This document shows positions 1 to 7,518 of a DNA stretch of 11,831 nucleotides, piece after piece (positions within the stretch are counted from its first letter, which is position 1; each line of letters begins with the position of its first letter). Position numbers and translations under genes: made by a program. This DNA comes from DASZHC01 sp035938215 (GTDB taxonomy: Bacteria; Verrucomicrobiota; Verrucomicrobiia; Chthoniobacterales; JAFAMB01): assembly GCA_035938215.1 (NCBI GenBank), contig DASZHC010000229.1:1-11831 (forward strand), read 5' to 3'. The notes beneath the pieces are model-generated. The model was given only the letters and a program-made list of their open reading frames with translations. It was not told the DNA's origin and ran no database searches.

Positions 1-909
1 AAGCTGACCCAGATTAATGGAGAGGATCCTGAAAGCTACCGGAATTTGCCGGTCTTTGAAGAGCTGACATCTATCAATCCGCTGGAAAGGATTCGGCTTG
101 AAACGGTACCGGATCGATACACGACGCGCGTAATGGATCTGATGACTCCCATTGGCAAAGGACAGAGGGGCTTGATTGTAGCGCCGCCACGTACGGGAAA
201 GACCACATTGTTGCAACACATAGGCTGCGCCGTTGTGAAAAATCATCCAGAGATGAAGTTGATTATACTTCTCGTCGATGAGCGACCCGAAGAAGTCACC
301 GAGATCCGGCGCACGGTTCCACAGGCTGATATCATGGCGAGCTCGAACGACAGCGATATCAAGAGCCACACGCGCATTGCTCAACTCGCGATCGAACGTG
401 CGAAGCGCCTTGTTGAGGCGGGCAAAGATGTCTTTGTCTTAATGGATTCGCTCACACGCATTGGCCGCGCTTTCAACAACGCGATGGCCGGCGGTGGGCG
501 CACCATGAGCGGCGGTATGGATTCCCGCGCAATGGAAATTCCGCGCAAACTCTTTGCTGCCGCGCGAAATACTGAAGAAGCGGGATCGCTCACGATTATG
601 GCCACGGCCCTGATCGAAACCGGCTCAAAAATGGATGAACTCATTTTCCAGGAGTTCAAGGGCACAGGAAATATGGAAATGGTTCTCGATCGACAGGTCA
701 GCGACCAGCGGATCTATCCCGCGATTGATATATTCAAGTCTGGCACCAGACGCGAAGAACTGCTTCTCGCGGTGAACGATCTGGAAAAAATTAATACCAT
801 CCGGCGAGGACTTGCCGGCCATCGGCCCCCGGAAGCGATCGAGCGGCTGTTGTCGTTTCTCAAAAAATTTCCTACAAACGCACAGATGCTGCGCGAGATA
901 CCCGGTTAG
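1..909 (+). CDS. rho: Transcription termination factor Rho, C-terminal part (5' truncated by window)
   Basis: This is the ATPase part of Rho, the hexameric RNA-dependent helicase that ends transcription. The frame is open from base 1, so the N-terminal RNA-binding part lies outside the window; 302 residues remain of a protein usually about 420 or longer. The Walker A motif APPRTGKT is at bases 181-204, followed by LLVDERPEEVTE with the catalytic glutamate, the Walker B strand VFVLMDSLTR, the GGMDSRAMEIP segment, the R-loop GTGNMEM and the arginine-finger segment SGTRREELL. All are in the order found in E. coli Rho. A TTG at 46 is only an internal leucine codon. The stop TAG is at 907-909 and the next gene follows after 27 bases with no clear terminator between them. 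Identification is from family knowledge and is firm; the Verrucomicrobiota flavour of the sequence is my inference. Confidence 0.97.
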   Translation, partial: KLTQINGEDPESYRNLPVFEELTSINPLERIRLETVPDRYTTRVMDLMTPIGKGQRGLIVAPPRTGKTTLLQHIGCAVVKNHPEMKLIILLVDERPEEVTEIRRTVPQADIMASSNDSDIKSHTRIAQLAIERAKRLVEAGKDVFVLMDSLTRIGRAFNNAMAGGGRTMSGGMDSRAMEIPRKLFAAARNTEEAGSLTIMATALIETGSKMDELIFQEFKGTGNMEMVLDRQVSDQRIYPAIDIFKSGTRREELLLAVNDLEKINTIRRGLAGHRPPEAIERLLSFLKKFPTNAQMLREIPG

Positions 910-936
910 AGGTGAGGTCGCACGCCCGAATTCCCG

Positions 937-1476
937 TTGTACACCGTGAAAACGGAACAGTCGCCCGAACAAACCAAATATGTCGAAGTGGAAGTTCTGC
1001 CTCGGTGGGGTCGGACAAGGCAAAACTCCAGTCCTGATCCTTTCATAGAATTTGCTAGTCGCCTGCTCGACACGATTTTCGTTTTTCCCGGAACTCGAAT
1101 CCGGTTTGGGGTTGAGCCCATTATCGGTCTTATACCGATTCTTGGTGATCAGGCGACATCCCTAATGTCTGCGGCTTTGCTGTACCGGAGCGTCCAATAT
1201 CGATTGCCAAGGATCGCCCTTGTGCGAATGGCGCTGAATATACTGATCAACGGAGTGATTGGAATGGTGCCCGTAATCGGTGATCTCTTCGTCCTCTGGT
1301 ACAAACCGAATATCCGGAATTATCGAATCCTTCAGAGATATGCTGGCCACACGGATGTCGTTACGAAGGACGATTGGGTCTTTGTCTCGCTACTGATCGG
1401 GATAACCTTTTTCCTGATGGTTTGTATCACCGTTTTACTTACATACGCGGTTGTGAGCCAATTTCGCTGGTGGTAA
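937..1476 (+). CDS. DUF4112 domain membrane protein
   Basis: This is a small membrane protein of the DUF4112 family, whose function is unknown. After a polar N-terminus of about 30 residues comes the domain (about 35-130), with two similar hydrophobic hairpins each holding an I/V-P-x-x-G-D turn: LIPILGD (65-71) and MVPVIGD (110-116). A strong terminal transmembrane segment covers about 147-173 and is followed by SQFRWW. The start is uncertain. TTG 937 gives 179 residues and GTG 946 gives 176; neither has a well-placed ribosome site, although GAGGT lies about 20 bases upstream. It follows rho by 27 bases on the same strand, so cotranscription with rho is possible. The family call is from recognising the paired domain motif. 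Nothing in the neighbourhood suggests a specific job. Confidence 0.85.
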   Translation: MYTVKTEQSPEQTKYVEVEVLPRWGRTRQNSSPDPFIEFASRLLDTIFVFPGTRIRFGVEPIIGLIPILGDQATSLMSAALLYRSVQYRLPRIALVRMALNILINGVIGMVPVIGDLFVLWYKPNIRNYRILQRYAGHTDVVTKDDWVFVSLLIGITFFLMVCITVLLTYAVVSQFRWW

Positions 1477-1492
1477 ACAGTCGTTGACTCGG

Positions 1493-1599
1493 TGCACTAG
1501 AATCCTTGAAAAGCGAAACCACCTGATGATTAATGTGCGGATGCAGAAAAGAGCTTGACTCATCTGCAACCAGTTTTGCTTTTCAAGGATTCTAGTGCA
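1493..1599. repeat. 22-bp perfect inverted repeat overlapping the isomerase ribosome site
   Basis: The left arm 1493-1514 (TGCACTAGAATCCTTGAAAAGC) and right arm 1578-1599 are exact reverse complements. In RNA the stem can grow inward by a G-U pair (1515/1577) and four more pairs (1516-1519 with 1573-1576), giving about 27 pairs around a 53-base loop. A short inner stem, TGCAGA 1542-1547 with TCTGCA 1563-1568, fits within the loop. The right arm contains AAGGA (1585-1589), the only plausible ribosome site for the isomerase, and the alternative GTG start at 1595. No T-run follows, so a Rho-independent terminator is unlikely. It could be a translation-blocking leader hairpin or a degenerate mobile repeat; the sequence alone does not decide. 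Confidence 0.85.
1585..1589 (+). promoter_or_regulatory. Ribosome binding site AAGGA of the isomerase, inside the inverted repeat
   Basis: AAGGA sits 11 bases before ATG 1601 and 5 bases before GTG 1595. It pairs completely with TCCTT (1503-1507) of the opposite repeat arm, so a folded leader would hide it. Confidence 0.5.
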
Positions 1600-1600
1600 A

Positions 1601-3199
1601 ATGAATACAGTGTACCTTGTCGCCAACGGCGATCTTCGATTGTCGGCCAATCAAAAATGTGAACCTGCTCAAGCTGCGATGGAGAAAGCCCTAATCGAAG
1701 CGATTGAGCGGGAAGATTTGACTGTAAAGCGAGGGCATCCGTTCGATGAGACGAAAGGACACGGGTTTATTGACAGCCAGAAAATGGGATTGCGCGTATT
1801 CAGGTCGATCCCCAAAGAAGCGCCACTCGTAGTGGCGGAAGCAGTCTGGCAGTATAGCCAGCATCTGCTTGGGGGATTGATATCGCACAGAGGACCTATC
1901 TTGACCGTCGCCAACTGGAGCGGAACCTGGCCCGGTTTGGTGGGACTATTAAACTTAAACGGCAGCCTTACAAAGGCCGGGGTCAGGTACAGCACGCTCT
2001 GGAGCGAAGACTTCAAAGACAAGTTTTTTACCCGGAAGCTTCGCGACTGGCTCGATTACGGTAAGGTGAAGCACGACACATCACATGTCCTGAAATACAA
2101 GGATTTAAAGGTTCCCGCTTCGTCCAAAAAATTGGGAGAGAAAATTGCGCGAAAACTTCAGGATGAACAGAGCATCATGGGAATCTTTGACGAAGGTTGT
2201 ATGGGGATGTACAACGCGATAATTCCCGAAGAGCTTCTATATCCTACGGGGGTCTACAAAGAGAGACTCAGCCAATCCAGTTTGTTCGCCAAGATGCTGA
2301 CGGTGCCTGATGAGGAAGCGCGAAGGATTTACGACTGGCTCGTCACGAAAGGCGTCAAGTTTCAGTTTGGGCCGAACGAAGAAAATGACCTTACTGAGAA
2401 CCAGGTTCTGCAACAGTGTAAGATGTACGTCGCGGCCGTAAGATTAGCTGATGAGTTTGGCTGTTCGACGATTGGAATTCAATACCAGCAGGGGTTGAAG
2501 GATTTGACACCCGCTTCGGATTTGGTGGAGGGGTTGCTGAATAATGTCGATCGCCCGCCTGTCTATCAGCAGGAAACGGGTAAGGAGCTTTTCGCTGGAG
2601 AAGCCCTGCCCCATTTCAATGAAGTTGACGAATGTGCGGGGTTTGATGCCCTCATAACGAACAAGGTTTGGGTGCAACTCGGTTACGCGCCCGAAACGAC
2701 ACTTCACGATCTCAGATGGGGCCGGCATTTCGAAAACTCCGAGCTTGATGCTTACGTATGGGTTTTCCTCATCAGCGGGGCCGCGCCTCCTTCTCATTTT
2801 ATCGGAGGTTACAAAGGTACCTCCAGCGAGCGCCAGCCGCCGATGTATTTCCGGCTTGGCGGTGGAACCTGCAAGGGCATAAGCAAGCCCGGCTGGATAG
2901 TCTGGAGTCGTGTTTACATAGCTGGCGGAGAGCTCTGCTTTGATACTGGGCTGGCTGAGGTCGTAGAACTACCCGCAGAGGAAACGAACGAAAGATGGCA
3001 GTTGACGACTCCACAATGGCCAATTATGCATGCCGTGTTGCAGGGCATCAGTCGTGACCAAATGATGGCTCAGCACAAATCAAACCACATCCAGGTGGTC
3101 TATGGGCCTGACCGCCCAGGGGCGAAAGCCGCATTGTTCACCAAAGCTGCTGTGATGAATGAACTGGGATTGAAGGTCCATTTCTGCGGCGACATCTAG
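1601..3199 (+). CDS. Fucose isomerase family protein (L-fucose/L-arabinose isomerase superfamily)
   Basis: This is a probable cytoplasmic aldose-ketose isomerase of the superfamily that holds FucI and AraA. It would convert an aldose such as L-fucose or D-arabinose to the ketose using a divalent metal. Family-like blocks are DEGCMGM with a following N-A-I-I-P (about 199-211), IGIQYQQGLKDL (about 293-304), ALPHFNEVDE (337-346), SGAAPPSHF (394-402), RQPPMYFRLGGGT (413-425) and KSNHIQVVYG (495-504), whose histidine is a likely metal ligand. These counts are from GTG 1595, which gives 534 residues; ATG 1601 gives 532 and has better spacing to AAGGA. FucI of E. coli has about 590 residues and AraA 500. 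The stop is followed by 34 bases and then the aldolase gene, so a two-gene operon is likely. The exact sugar cannot be read from the sequence. Confidence 0.85.
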   Translation: MNTVYLVANGDLRLSANQKCEPAQAAMEKALIEAIEREDLTVKRGHPFDETKGHGFIDSQKMGLRVFRSIPKEAPLVVAEAVWQYSQHLLGGLISHRGPILTVANWSGTWPGLVGLLNLNGSLTKAGVRYSTLWSEDFKDKFFTRKLRDWLDYGKVKHDTSHVLKYKDLKVPASSKKLGEKIARKLQDEQSIMGIFDEGCMGMYNAIIPEELLYPTGVYKERLSQSSLFAKMLTVPDEEARRIYDWLVTKGVKFQFGPNEENDLTENQVLQQCKMYVAAVRLADEFGCSTIGIQYQQGLKDLTPASDLVEGLLNNVDRPPVYQQETGKELFAGEALPHFNEVDECAGFDALITNKVWVQLGYAPETTLHDLRWGRHFENSELDAYVWVFLISGAAPPSHFIGGYKGTSSERQPPMYFRLGGGTCKGISKPGWIVWSRVYIAGGELCFDTGLAEVVELPAEETNERWQLTTPQWPIMHAVLQGISRDQMMAQHKSNHIQVVYGPDRPGAKAALFTKAAVMNELGLKVHFCGDI

Positions 3200-3233
3200 T
3201 GCACTGTCGCCGAAACAACATGCCCGGTATTTT

Positions 3234-3995
3234 ATGTCGCAAGAAAACCACGTCCTCGTACACGCAAGGCTGCTGGAACTCTCGCACGAATTTGGCAAGT
3301 CGCAGTGGACAATTCTGGGTGAGGGCAATGCTTCGGGTCGCATCGACGAAAAGATTTTCGCCGTTAAAGCCAGTGGCAGTAAACTTGGCACTTTGACTGA
3401 GATCGAACTGACGCATTGTTACTTCGACAAGCTCTTGCCGTTCTTAGATCGCGAAAATGTCACAGAACAGGAAATTGAAGATTGTTTGTGGGAGTCCAGG
3501 GTTAACAAAACGTCGCTTAAGCCGTCGGTGGAGACATTTTTTCATGCTCATTTACTGACGCTTCCCGGCATCAACTACGTTGGACACACTCATCCGGTCC
3601 CTGTGAATCAGGTCCTCTGTTCGCCGCTCAGCAATTCGTTCGCGACTGAGCGGCGTTTTCCGGATGAGGTTGTTTGCTGCGGACCCGTATCGCTGCTCAT
3701 ACCTTATGAGGATCCGGGTCTTACTTTGGCCCAGCGCCTTCGCAAAGAGGTCGGAGATTTCTTAGGCAAACATAAGAAACCGCCGAAAGTAATCTTGCTG
3801 GCTAATCACGGAATAATCACGGTCGGGGCATCGGTGGACAGCGTTTGGGTCGCCATGGCGATGACAGTAAAAGCCGCCGAGATTTTCGTTGGGGCGCATT
3901 CTCTCGGCGGTAGTGTGGCAATGCCTTCCACGGAGGTTTTCCGGATCGAAAATCGCCTCGACGAAGAGTATCGCCGGAAGATGTTGCGTGTTTGA
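3234..3995 (+). CDS. Class II aldolase / L-fuculose-phosphate aldolase-like protein
   Basis: This is a zinc-type class II aldolase or epimerase of the AraD/FucA family, 253 residues compared with about 215 for FucA. Enzymes of this family cleave ketose 1-phosphates such as L-fuculose-1-phosphate to DHAP and lactaldehyde. Visible parts are GEGNASGR (29-36, the substrate phosphate loop, usually GNxS), E100 in the SVET segment (candidate catalytic acid), the metal pair H118 and H120 in GHTHP, and the third metal ligand H192 in ANHG. The start ATG 3234 has no clear ribosome site; the upstream ATG at 3220 is in another frame. It lies 34 bases after the isomerase and converges on the PfkB kinase. 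Together these three suggest an isomerase-kinase-aldolase pathway (inference). The extra length, partly after residue 215, makes an unphosphorylated or different substrate possible. Confidence 0.88.
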   Translation: MSQENHVLVHARLLELSHEFGKSQWTILGEGNASGRIDEKIFAVKASGSKLGTLTEIELTHCYFDKLLPFLDRENVTEQEIEDCLWESRVNKTSLKPSVETFFHAHLLTLPGINYVGHTHPVPVNQVLCSPLSNSFATERRFPDEVVCCGPVSLLIPYEDPGLTLAQRLRKEVGDFLGKHKKPPKVILLANHGIITVGASVDSVWVAMAMTVKAAEIFVGAHSLGGSVAMPSTEVFRIENRLDEEYRRKMLRV

Positions 3996-4086
3996 GCTAG
4001 TGTACCGTTTCCTAAATCCCTTGGGTTTCGCCGGCAGGTCCAGAGGGTTGCTTTGAAAATGGGCCGGCGGCTGCGTTGCTCGTCGG

Positions 4087-5064
4087 TTACTGCTCCTGAA
4101 GGAATTTCTCGACATCCGCCCGTGTCGGATTCGCTTCTGCTGCGCCGACCCGAGTGGCGACAATGGCGGCGGCCGCGTTAGCAAATCGCATCACCGAGGC
4201 CAGGCGATCTGCATCGACCGCCGCGAGATCGGCGATCGAGTTTCCAGCCAGCTGCGCGAGAGTTAAAGCCATGAAGCAGTCACCACATCCCGTCGTTTCG
4301 ACGACCTTAACGGAGAACCCAGGGACCTGTGAAAGCTTTACGCCGTCGCGGTAGACCGATGAACCCGCGCGACCCAGGGTGACAAACGCGAGTGCTCCTT
4401 TCTTGAGAGGCAAAGCTTTGATGGCTTGATCAAAGTCGTTTGACCCTGTCAGGAACTGCAGCTCTTCGTCGCTTACCTTCAGGATCGTGACTTTCTCAAT
4501 GATCTTGAGCAAAAGCGCAAGGTAACGATCCGGATCGGAGATCAACGATCTGCGGACAGTCGGATCGAGAGAAATCGGAACGTCACTTTCGTAAAAACGA
4601 TCTACGAGGCGCGCGTATGATGAAGCCGAAGGTTCCTCCGCCAGAACAATTCCCCCGGCATGATAAAGAGAGAAACCGGTCGGTTGAACGCTGCTTATTT
4701 CATCGCGCCGCAGAGAGACGTCGGCTGCGCTATCGCGATAAAAGCGAAATTCCGGCTTTGCATCCTTGTCGACCGCGACAAAAGCCAAAGTGGTTTTGGT
4801 CCCTTGTTCACGAATGACATTTGTCACGTCGATAAACTCATTGCTAAGGAACACCATCAGCGCATCGCCAAATTCATCCACGCCGATTTTTCCAATATAC
4901 GACACGGGCACGCCTAACCGACGTACCCCGACAGCGATATTGAATGGAGAACCGCCAGCCCTCTTTTCGAAACGAACGCTTCCTCCAAGCCCGGATCCGA
5001 CATCCGTGGATATAAAATCAAAGAGAGCTTCGCCGCCGACCAGTACAGGAGAAATATTGCTCAT
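4087..5064 (-). CDS. PfkB-family carbohydrate kinase (fructokinase-like)
   Basis: This ribokinase/PfkB-fold kinase of 325 residues transfers phosphate from ATP to a sugar. It opens with a VGGEALFDF strand (9-17), the substrate-side GGSPFN motif (37-42, first PfkB signature), SDEE (198-201) and the second signature ETTGCGD (256-262). D262 is the catalytic base and the GCG forms the anion hole. The usual DTxGAGD reads E at its first position and C for A, which are conservative changes. ATG 5064 is preceded by GAAGGT at good spacing. It converges on the aldolase with a 91-base gap and diverges from the small lipoprotein-like gene. Fructose is the usual default substrate for such sequences. Its position beside a fucose-isomerase-like protein and an aldolase, with no FGGY fuculokinase in view, makes a ketose such as fuculose or ribulose an alternative (inference). 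Confidence 0.9.
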   Translation of the reverse strand: MSNISPVLVGGEALFDFISTDVGSGLGGSVRFEKRAGGSPFNIAVGVRRLGVPVSYIGKIGVDEFGDALMVFLSNEFIDVTNVIREQGTKTTLAFVAVDKDAKPEFRFYRDSAADVSLRRDEISSVQPTGFSLYHAGGIVLAEEPSASSYARLVDRFYESDVPISLDPTVRRSLISDPDRYLALLLKIIEKVTILKVSDEELQFLTGSNDFDQAIKALPLKKGALAFVTLGRAGSSVYRDGVKLSQVPGFSVKVVETTGCGDCFMALTLAQLAGNSIADLAAVDADRLASVMRFANAAAAIVATRVGAAEANPTRADVEKFLQEQ

Positions 5065-5168
5065 AAAGGGACCTTCAATGGGGGTTTCTGAGATGACGTT
5101 TTTCTCGATGGAGATCAGCAGCGGTTATCGCATTCGATAGAAAATTTCAATCTCATTCAACTTTACCG

Positions 5169-5193
5169 CGGCCGATTTGCATCAAAGCGGCCG
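5169..5193. promoter_or_regulatory. Hairpin / palindrome between divergent kinase and lipoprotein genes
   Basis: CGGCCG (5169-5174) and CGGCCG (5188-5193) flank TTTG...CAAA (5176-5179 / 5183-5186). This gives 6 + 4 pairs with one A-G mismatch and a 3-base loop. It sits about 105 bases before the kinase start and 96 before the ATG at 5289. No T-run follows on either strand, so an operator or leader element is more likely than a terminator. The rest of 5065-5288 shows no gene I can support. Confidence 0.45.
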
Positions 5194-5288
5194 TTCGGTA
5201 TCCGCTCTTCGTTTGATTTCCGATTTCGAGGGCGTCTATTTACGGGGTGCGGCGGCTCCAAAACGTTCAGCAAAGGCCTGCGCAGACG

Positions 5289-5759
5289 ATGGGCCCGATA
5301 AGGATAACGCTGATCGCGTTCCTCTGCGGTCTTTTTTGCTGCTGCAGCACCGGCAATCCGGCAAAAATCGACAACAGCGACTGGGCGATTGATACCTATT
5401 TTCCCGGTCAGAATGAAATCGCGCGAGCGGAAGAGCGAGCGAAGAACTTCTGGCGCAAAAATTCGGCGCGCTACGGTAATGAACCTCACTACCTGGCAAT
5501 CGATACGACGAAATTGTTGGACGGTGAAATCGTTCAGGATCTCTGGCCAAAATTGATTAGATCACAGCACGCAACCTCCTTCTTTGCCGGTTCTTTGGAG
5601 CAAGCTCCGCAGGTGAATATCTATTGTGTCATGATATTTGACACAAACACGGCTAAATTTGTTTCGAATCAAGGGTATGCGATTGTTGATTTCCCCGCCA
5701 AAGGACAAGTTGCTCGCTTTGGCAATTACGTTGCGCGATTTATAGGTTCAGGAAGTTGA
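5289..5759 (+). CDS. Small exported protein, possible lipoprotein, function unknown
   Basis: I do not recognise this 156-residue protein. The chosen start ATG 5289 begins a clean signal sequence: a short basic N-terminus (GPIR), a hydrophobic core (about 5-16) and a cysteine cluster CCCS at 17-20. That cluster could serve as a loose lipobox (L-F-C-C), although cysteine at -1 is unusual. The longer frame opens at 5247 but would place 14 polar residues before the signal, so it is less likely. AAAGG lies about 13 bases upstream of the start. The mature part has a charged helix-like segment (about 42-62, EIARAEERAKNFW), then mixed beta-like sequence ending FIGSGS. It probably acts in the envelope or periplasm. 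It diverges from the kinase, and its last 12 bases overlap the 3' end of the glycosyltransferase gene on the other strand. Confidence 0.7.
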   Translation: MGPIRITLIAFLCGLFCCCSTGNPAKIDNSDWAIDTYFPGQNEIARAEERAKNFWRKNSARYGNEPHYLAIDTTKLLDGEIVQDLWPKLIRSQHATSFFAGSLEQAPQVNIYCVMIFDTNTAKFVSNQGYAIVDFPAKGQVARFGNYVARFIGSGS

Positions 5760-6923
5760 ACACGGCCGCTGCAAGGCTGCGTTGAAATAGATCTCTTCTA
5801 ACATCCTGATTTGGCTCATCAAATCGAAGTTTCCCTCGATGGTCCCGGCGGCTCCGTGACCCAGCGATTCTCTGAGCGCGTCGTCCCCAGCCAGACGCTC
5901 AAGCCAATGAGTGATTCCTTCAGGATCCGATTCGCCGACCAGAATCCCGGACTTCATATGGGTAACCGCTTCAGCAATTCCGCCATGTGCAGTCGCAATA
6001 CACGAAAGACCGGTAGCCATTGCCTCCAGCAAACTATTAGGAATTCCTTCGCGATCGCCATCCGCCGGCTGTTTGCTTGGATGAACAAAAAAGTGGCTCG
6101 ATTGGTAGAGGGCCAGAAGAGTTGATTGATCCACAAACCCTGTAAAGAAAACTCTCTCGGCTACGCCCAATTTGACCGCCAGTTGTTCAAGGCTCTCCCG
6201 CAGCGGACCGTCTCCGGCGATCGTGAGTCTGGCGTGCGAATGCTTAGCGGAAAAGGCGGCAAAAGCGTGAAGAGTGGAATGCAGCCCTTTTTTTTCGATT
6301 AATCTGCAAGCCTGAAGAAGCTGCCACGCCCCTTTCTCAGGCCTTAGACGGTGCATATAGTGAAAAGTGCTCAAGGGAATTCCAGCACGCTGGATCGCTA
6401 TCTTGGCTGGCGAACACCCGAGTTCCGCCAATGCCGCGGCCAGCGAATTGGAACGGGCCAGAATAACCGGGCAAAGATCGAACACCTCTGCAAGTAGACG
6501 TCTGGCCGTTTTGGAGCCGACGTTTACGCCGGCGTCCGCTCCATGGAATGAGACAATGACCGGCACTGGCGAGCGACGTATCAGAGGCAGCCAGAACACT
6601 CCGTTGTTACCAAAATAGATATGCAGCACCTTGCAGCCTTCAGCAGCCAGTAAGCGCCGGATTGAATCCAACTCGCCGGGGTAAGCCTGCTGAGGAATCT
6701 TCCGAATTTGTACGTTCCAAATTCGCCGGAGCCAGCGAAAGCGAGATCGCTTCACAAGCCGAACCTTTTGGACGGGAAATCGATCCGAATTCTCTCGTTT
6801 GAATGCGAGAACTACGGGCGAAACCCTGCGCAGGCCGGCAACTTGCCGGTAGACATGCAACATCTCCGGTTTCAAGAACGTGGGACAAAAGATTGCGACC
6901 GGTGATTTAACTGCTCCCGACAC
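5748..6923 (-). CDS. Glycosyltransferase family 4 (GT-B fold)
   Basis: This is a retaining glycosyltransferase of the GT4 type, which transfers sugar from a nucleotide donor, probably in exopolysaccharide, glycolipid or cell-surface glycan synthesis. The N-terminal acceptor domain covers about 1-185 and includes HIYFGNNG (101-108) and VSFHGAD (124-130). The donor domain includes RLIEKKG (207-213), AGDGP (236-240), TGFV (261-264), HPS (281-283) and the EX7E motif E292-GIPNSLL-E300, followed by AMATGLS and GGIAE. It has 391 residues, a normal length. The start is GTG 6923, because an in-frame TAA lies 9 bases upstream; the ribosome site is weak. The first strand IFCPTFLKPEM resembles GT4 enzymes that begin with a surveillance-type loop. 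The 98-codon exported-protein gene lies 45 bases upstream on the same strand. Acceptor and donor cannot be assigned. Confidence 0.93.
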   Translation of the reverse strand: MSGAVKSPVAIFCPTFLKPEMLHVYRQVAGLRRVSPVVLAFKRENSDRFPVQKVRLVKRSRFRWLRRIWNVQIRKIPQQAYPGELDSIRRLLAAEGCKVLHIYFGNNGVFWLPLIRRSPVPVIVSFHGADAGVNVGSKTARRLLAEVFDLCPVILARSNSLAAALAELGCSPAKIAIQRAGIPLSTFHYMHRLRPEKGAWQLLQACRLIEKKGLHSTLHAFAAFSAKHSHARLTIAGDGPLRESLEQLAVKLGVAERVFFTGFVDQSTLLALYQSSHFFVHPSKQPADGDREGIPNSLLEAMATGLSCIATAHGGIAEAVTHMKSGILVGESDPEGITHWLERLAGDDALRESLGHGAAGTIEGNFDLMSQIRMLEEIYFNAALQRPCSTS

Positions 6924-6968
6924 GTCTCGTTATGAATCCTGACGACCCTTGCACTTCCTGCATTCACG

Positions 6969-7265
6969 CTAAAATGCGATGGAAAACAATCGCAGAAACC
7001 TCGGCCTCTCCTTTGGATCTTGAGTGTCAGCGACAACCACCTGCTCCCCGCTTCCATACTGTCGAGGCGCAGCTGGGTTTAGAAGCTGCAACTTGTTTGG
7101 AGCGGCCTGAAACTTTTTAAACCAGGAGGAATTTGAATTTTGCTCGACTAGCGGTCTGGGTGGCTCAGGCTGAGGAGCAACGCGAGGGCTCGTTGTGAAT
7201 TGCTGAGCCAAGGCAGCAGCGCCTGTAATGAAAAAGCTAGCAGAAATAACTAAAAATTTGTTCAT
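6969..7265 (-). CDS. Small secreted proline-rich protein, function unknown
   Basis: This 98-residue product is not a family I recognise. It has a textbook Sec signal: MNKF, a hydrophobic core through about residue 18, and a probable cut after A-L-A (20), leaving QQ as the mature end. The mature part is low in order and rich in proline and glutamine (PRVAPQPEPPRPLVEQ, 28-42), then basic and aromatic (SSWFKKF). It finishes with a PKERPRFLRLF tail. No cysteines and no membrane span remain after cleavage, so a periplasmic or secreted protein is expected. ATG 7265 has GAGGGT six bases upstream, a good ribosome site. The glycosyltransferase follows 45 bases downstream and may share its transcript. 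It is short enough that a chance ORF was considered, but the signal sequence plus ribosome site argue for a real gene. Confidence 0.7.
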   Translation of the reverse strand: MNKFLVISASFFITGAAALAQQFTTSPRVAPQPEPPRPLVEQNSNSSWFKKFQAAPNKLQLLNPAAPRQYGSGEQVVVADTQDPKERPRFLRLFSIAF

Positions 7266-7319
7266 GATGACCCTCTGCTCAGTCCAATATCGCCTTACTT
7301 TCTCTCTTAGACGAGGCGA

Positions 7320-7349
7320 AATTTAGCTTTTTTCAGCGCTTTATCCCAA
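7320..7349 (-). promoter_or_regulatory. Possible sigma70-type promoter for the 98-codon exported-protein gene
   Basis: On the - strand TTGGGA (7344-7349) and TAAATT (7320-7325) are spaced 18 bases apart, each matching 4 of 6 consensus bases, about 55 bases before the ATG at 7265. This is a weak call from pattern only. The remaining bases of 7266-7518 hold no ORF I can support. Confidence 0.25.
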
Positions 7350-7518
7350 TCCCGGGTTCTCCGGGCGGGAAGAAGTACCTCTTACCTTTTGACGTTTTTG
7401 CGCTAGCGAAGTTTCGGGCAAATTAACCTCTCGAATCCAGAAACTGCCGAACCCACACCTGTGTCGTTCGATTTCCAGCCTTCACCTTTACATCTTGCTG
7501 GGGTGAGGCGCGGCCTCG

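Noticed and set aside
625..1023. Long antisense frame over the rho 3' end
   Set aside because: It is the opposite-strand shadow of rho and the DUF4112 gene; no ribosome site or recognisable family.
4029..4069. Hairpin CGCCGGC / GCCGGCG between the convergent aldolase and kinase genes as a two-way terminator
   Set aside because: Seven pairs around a 27-base loop and no T-run on either side. GC-rich matches of this kind arise easily.
7505..7517. GAGGC-GCG-GCCTC hairpin just after the stop of the 206-residue exported protein
   Set aside because: Stem of only five pairs, and no T-run follows on the - strand.
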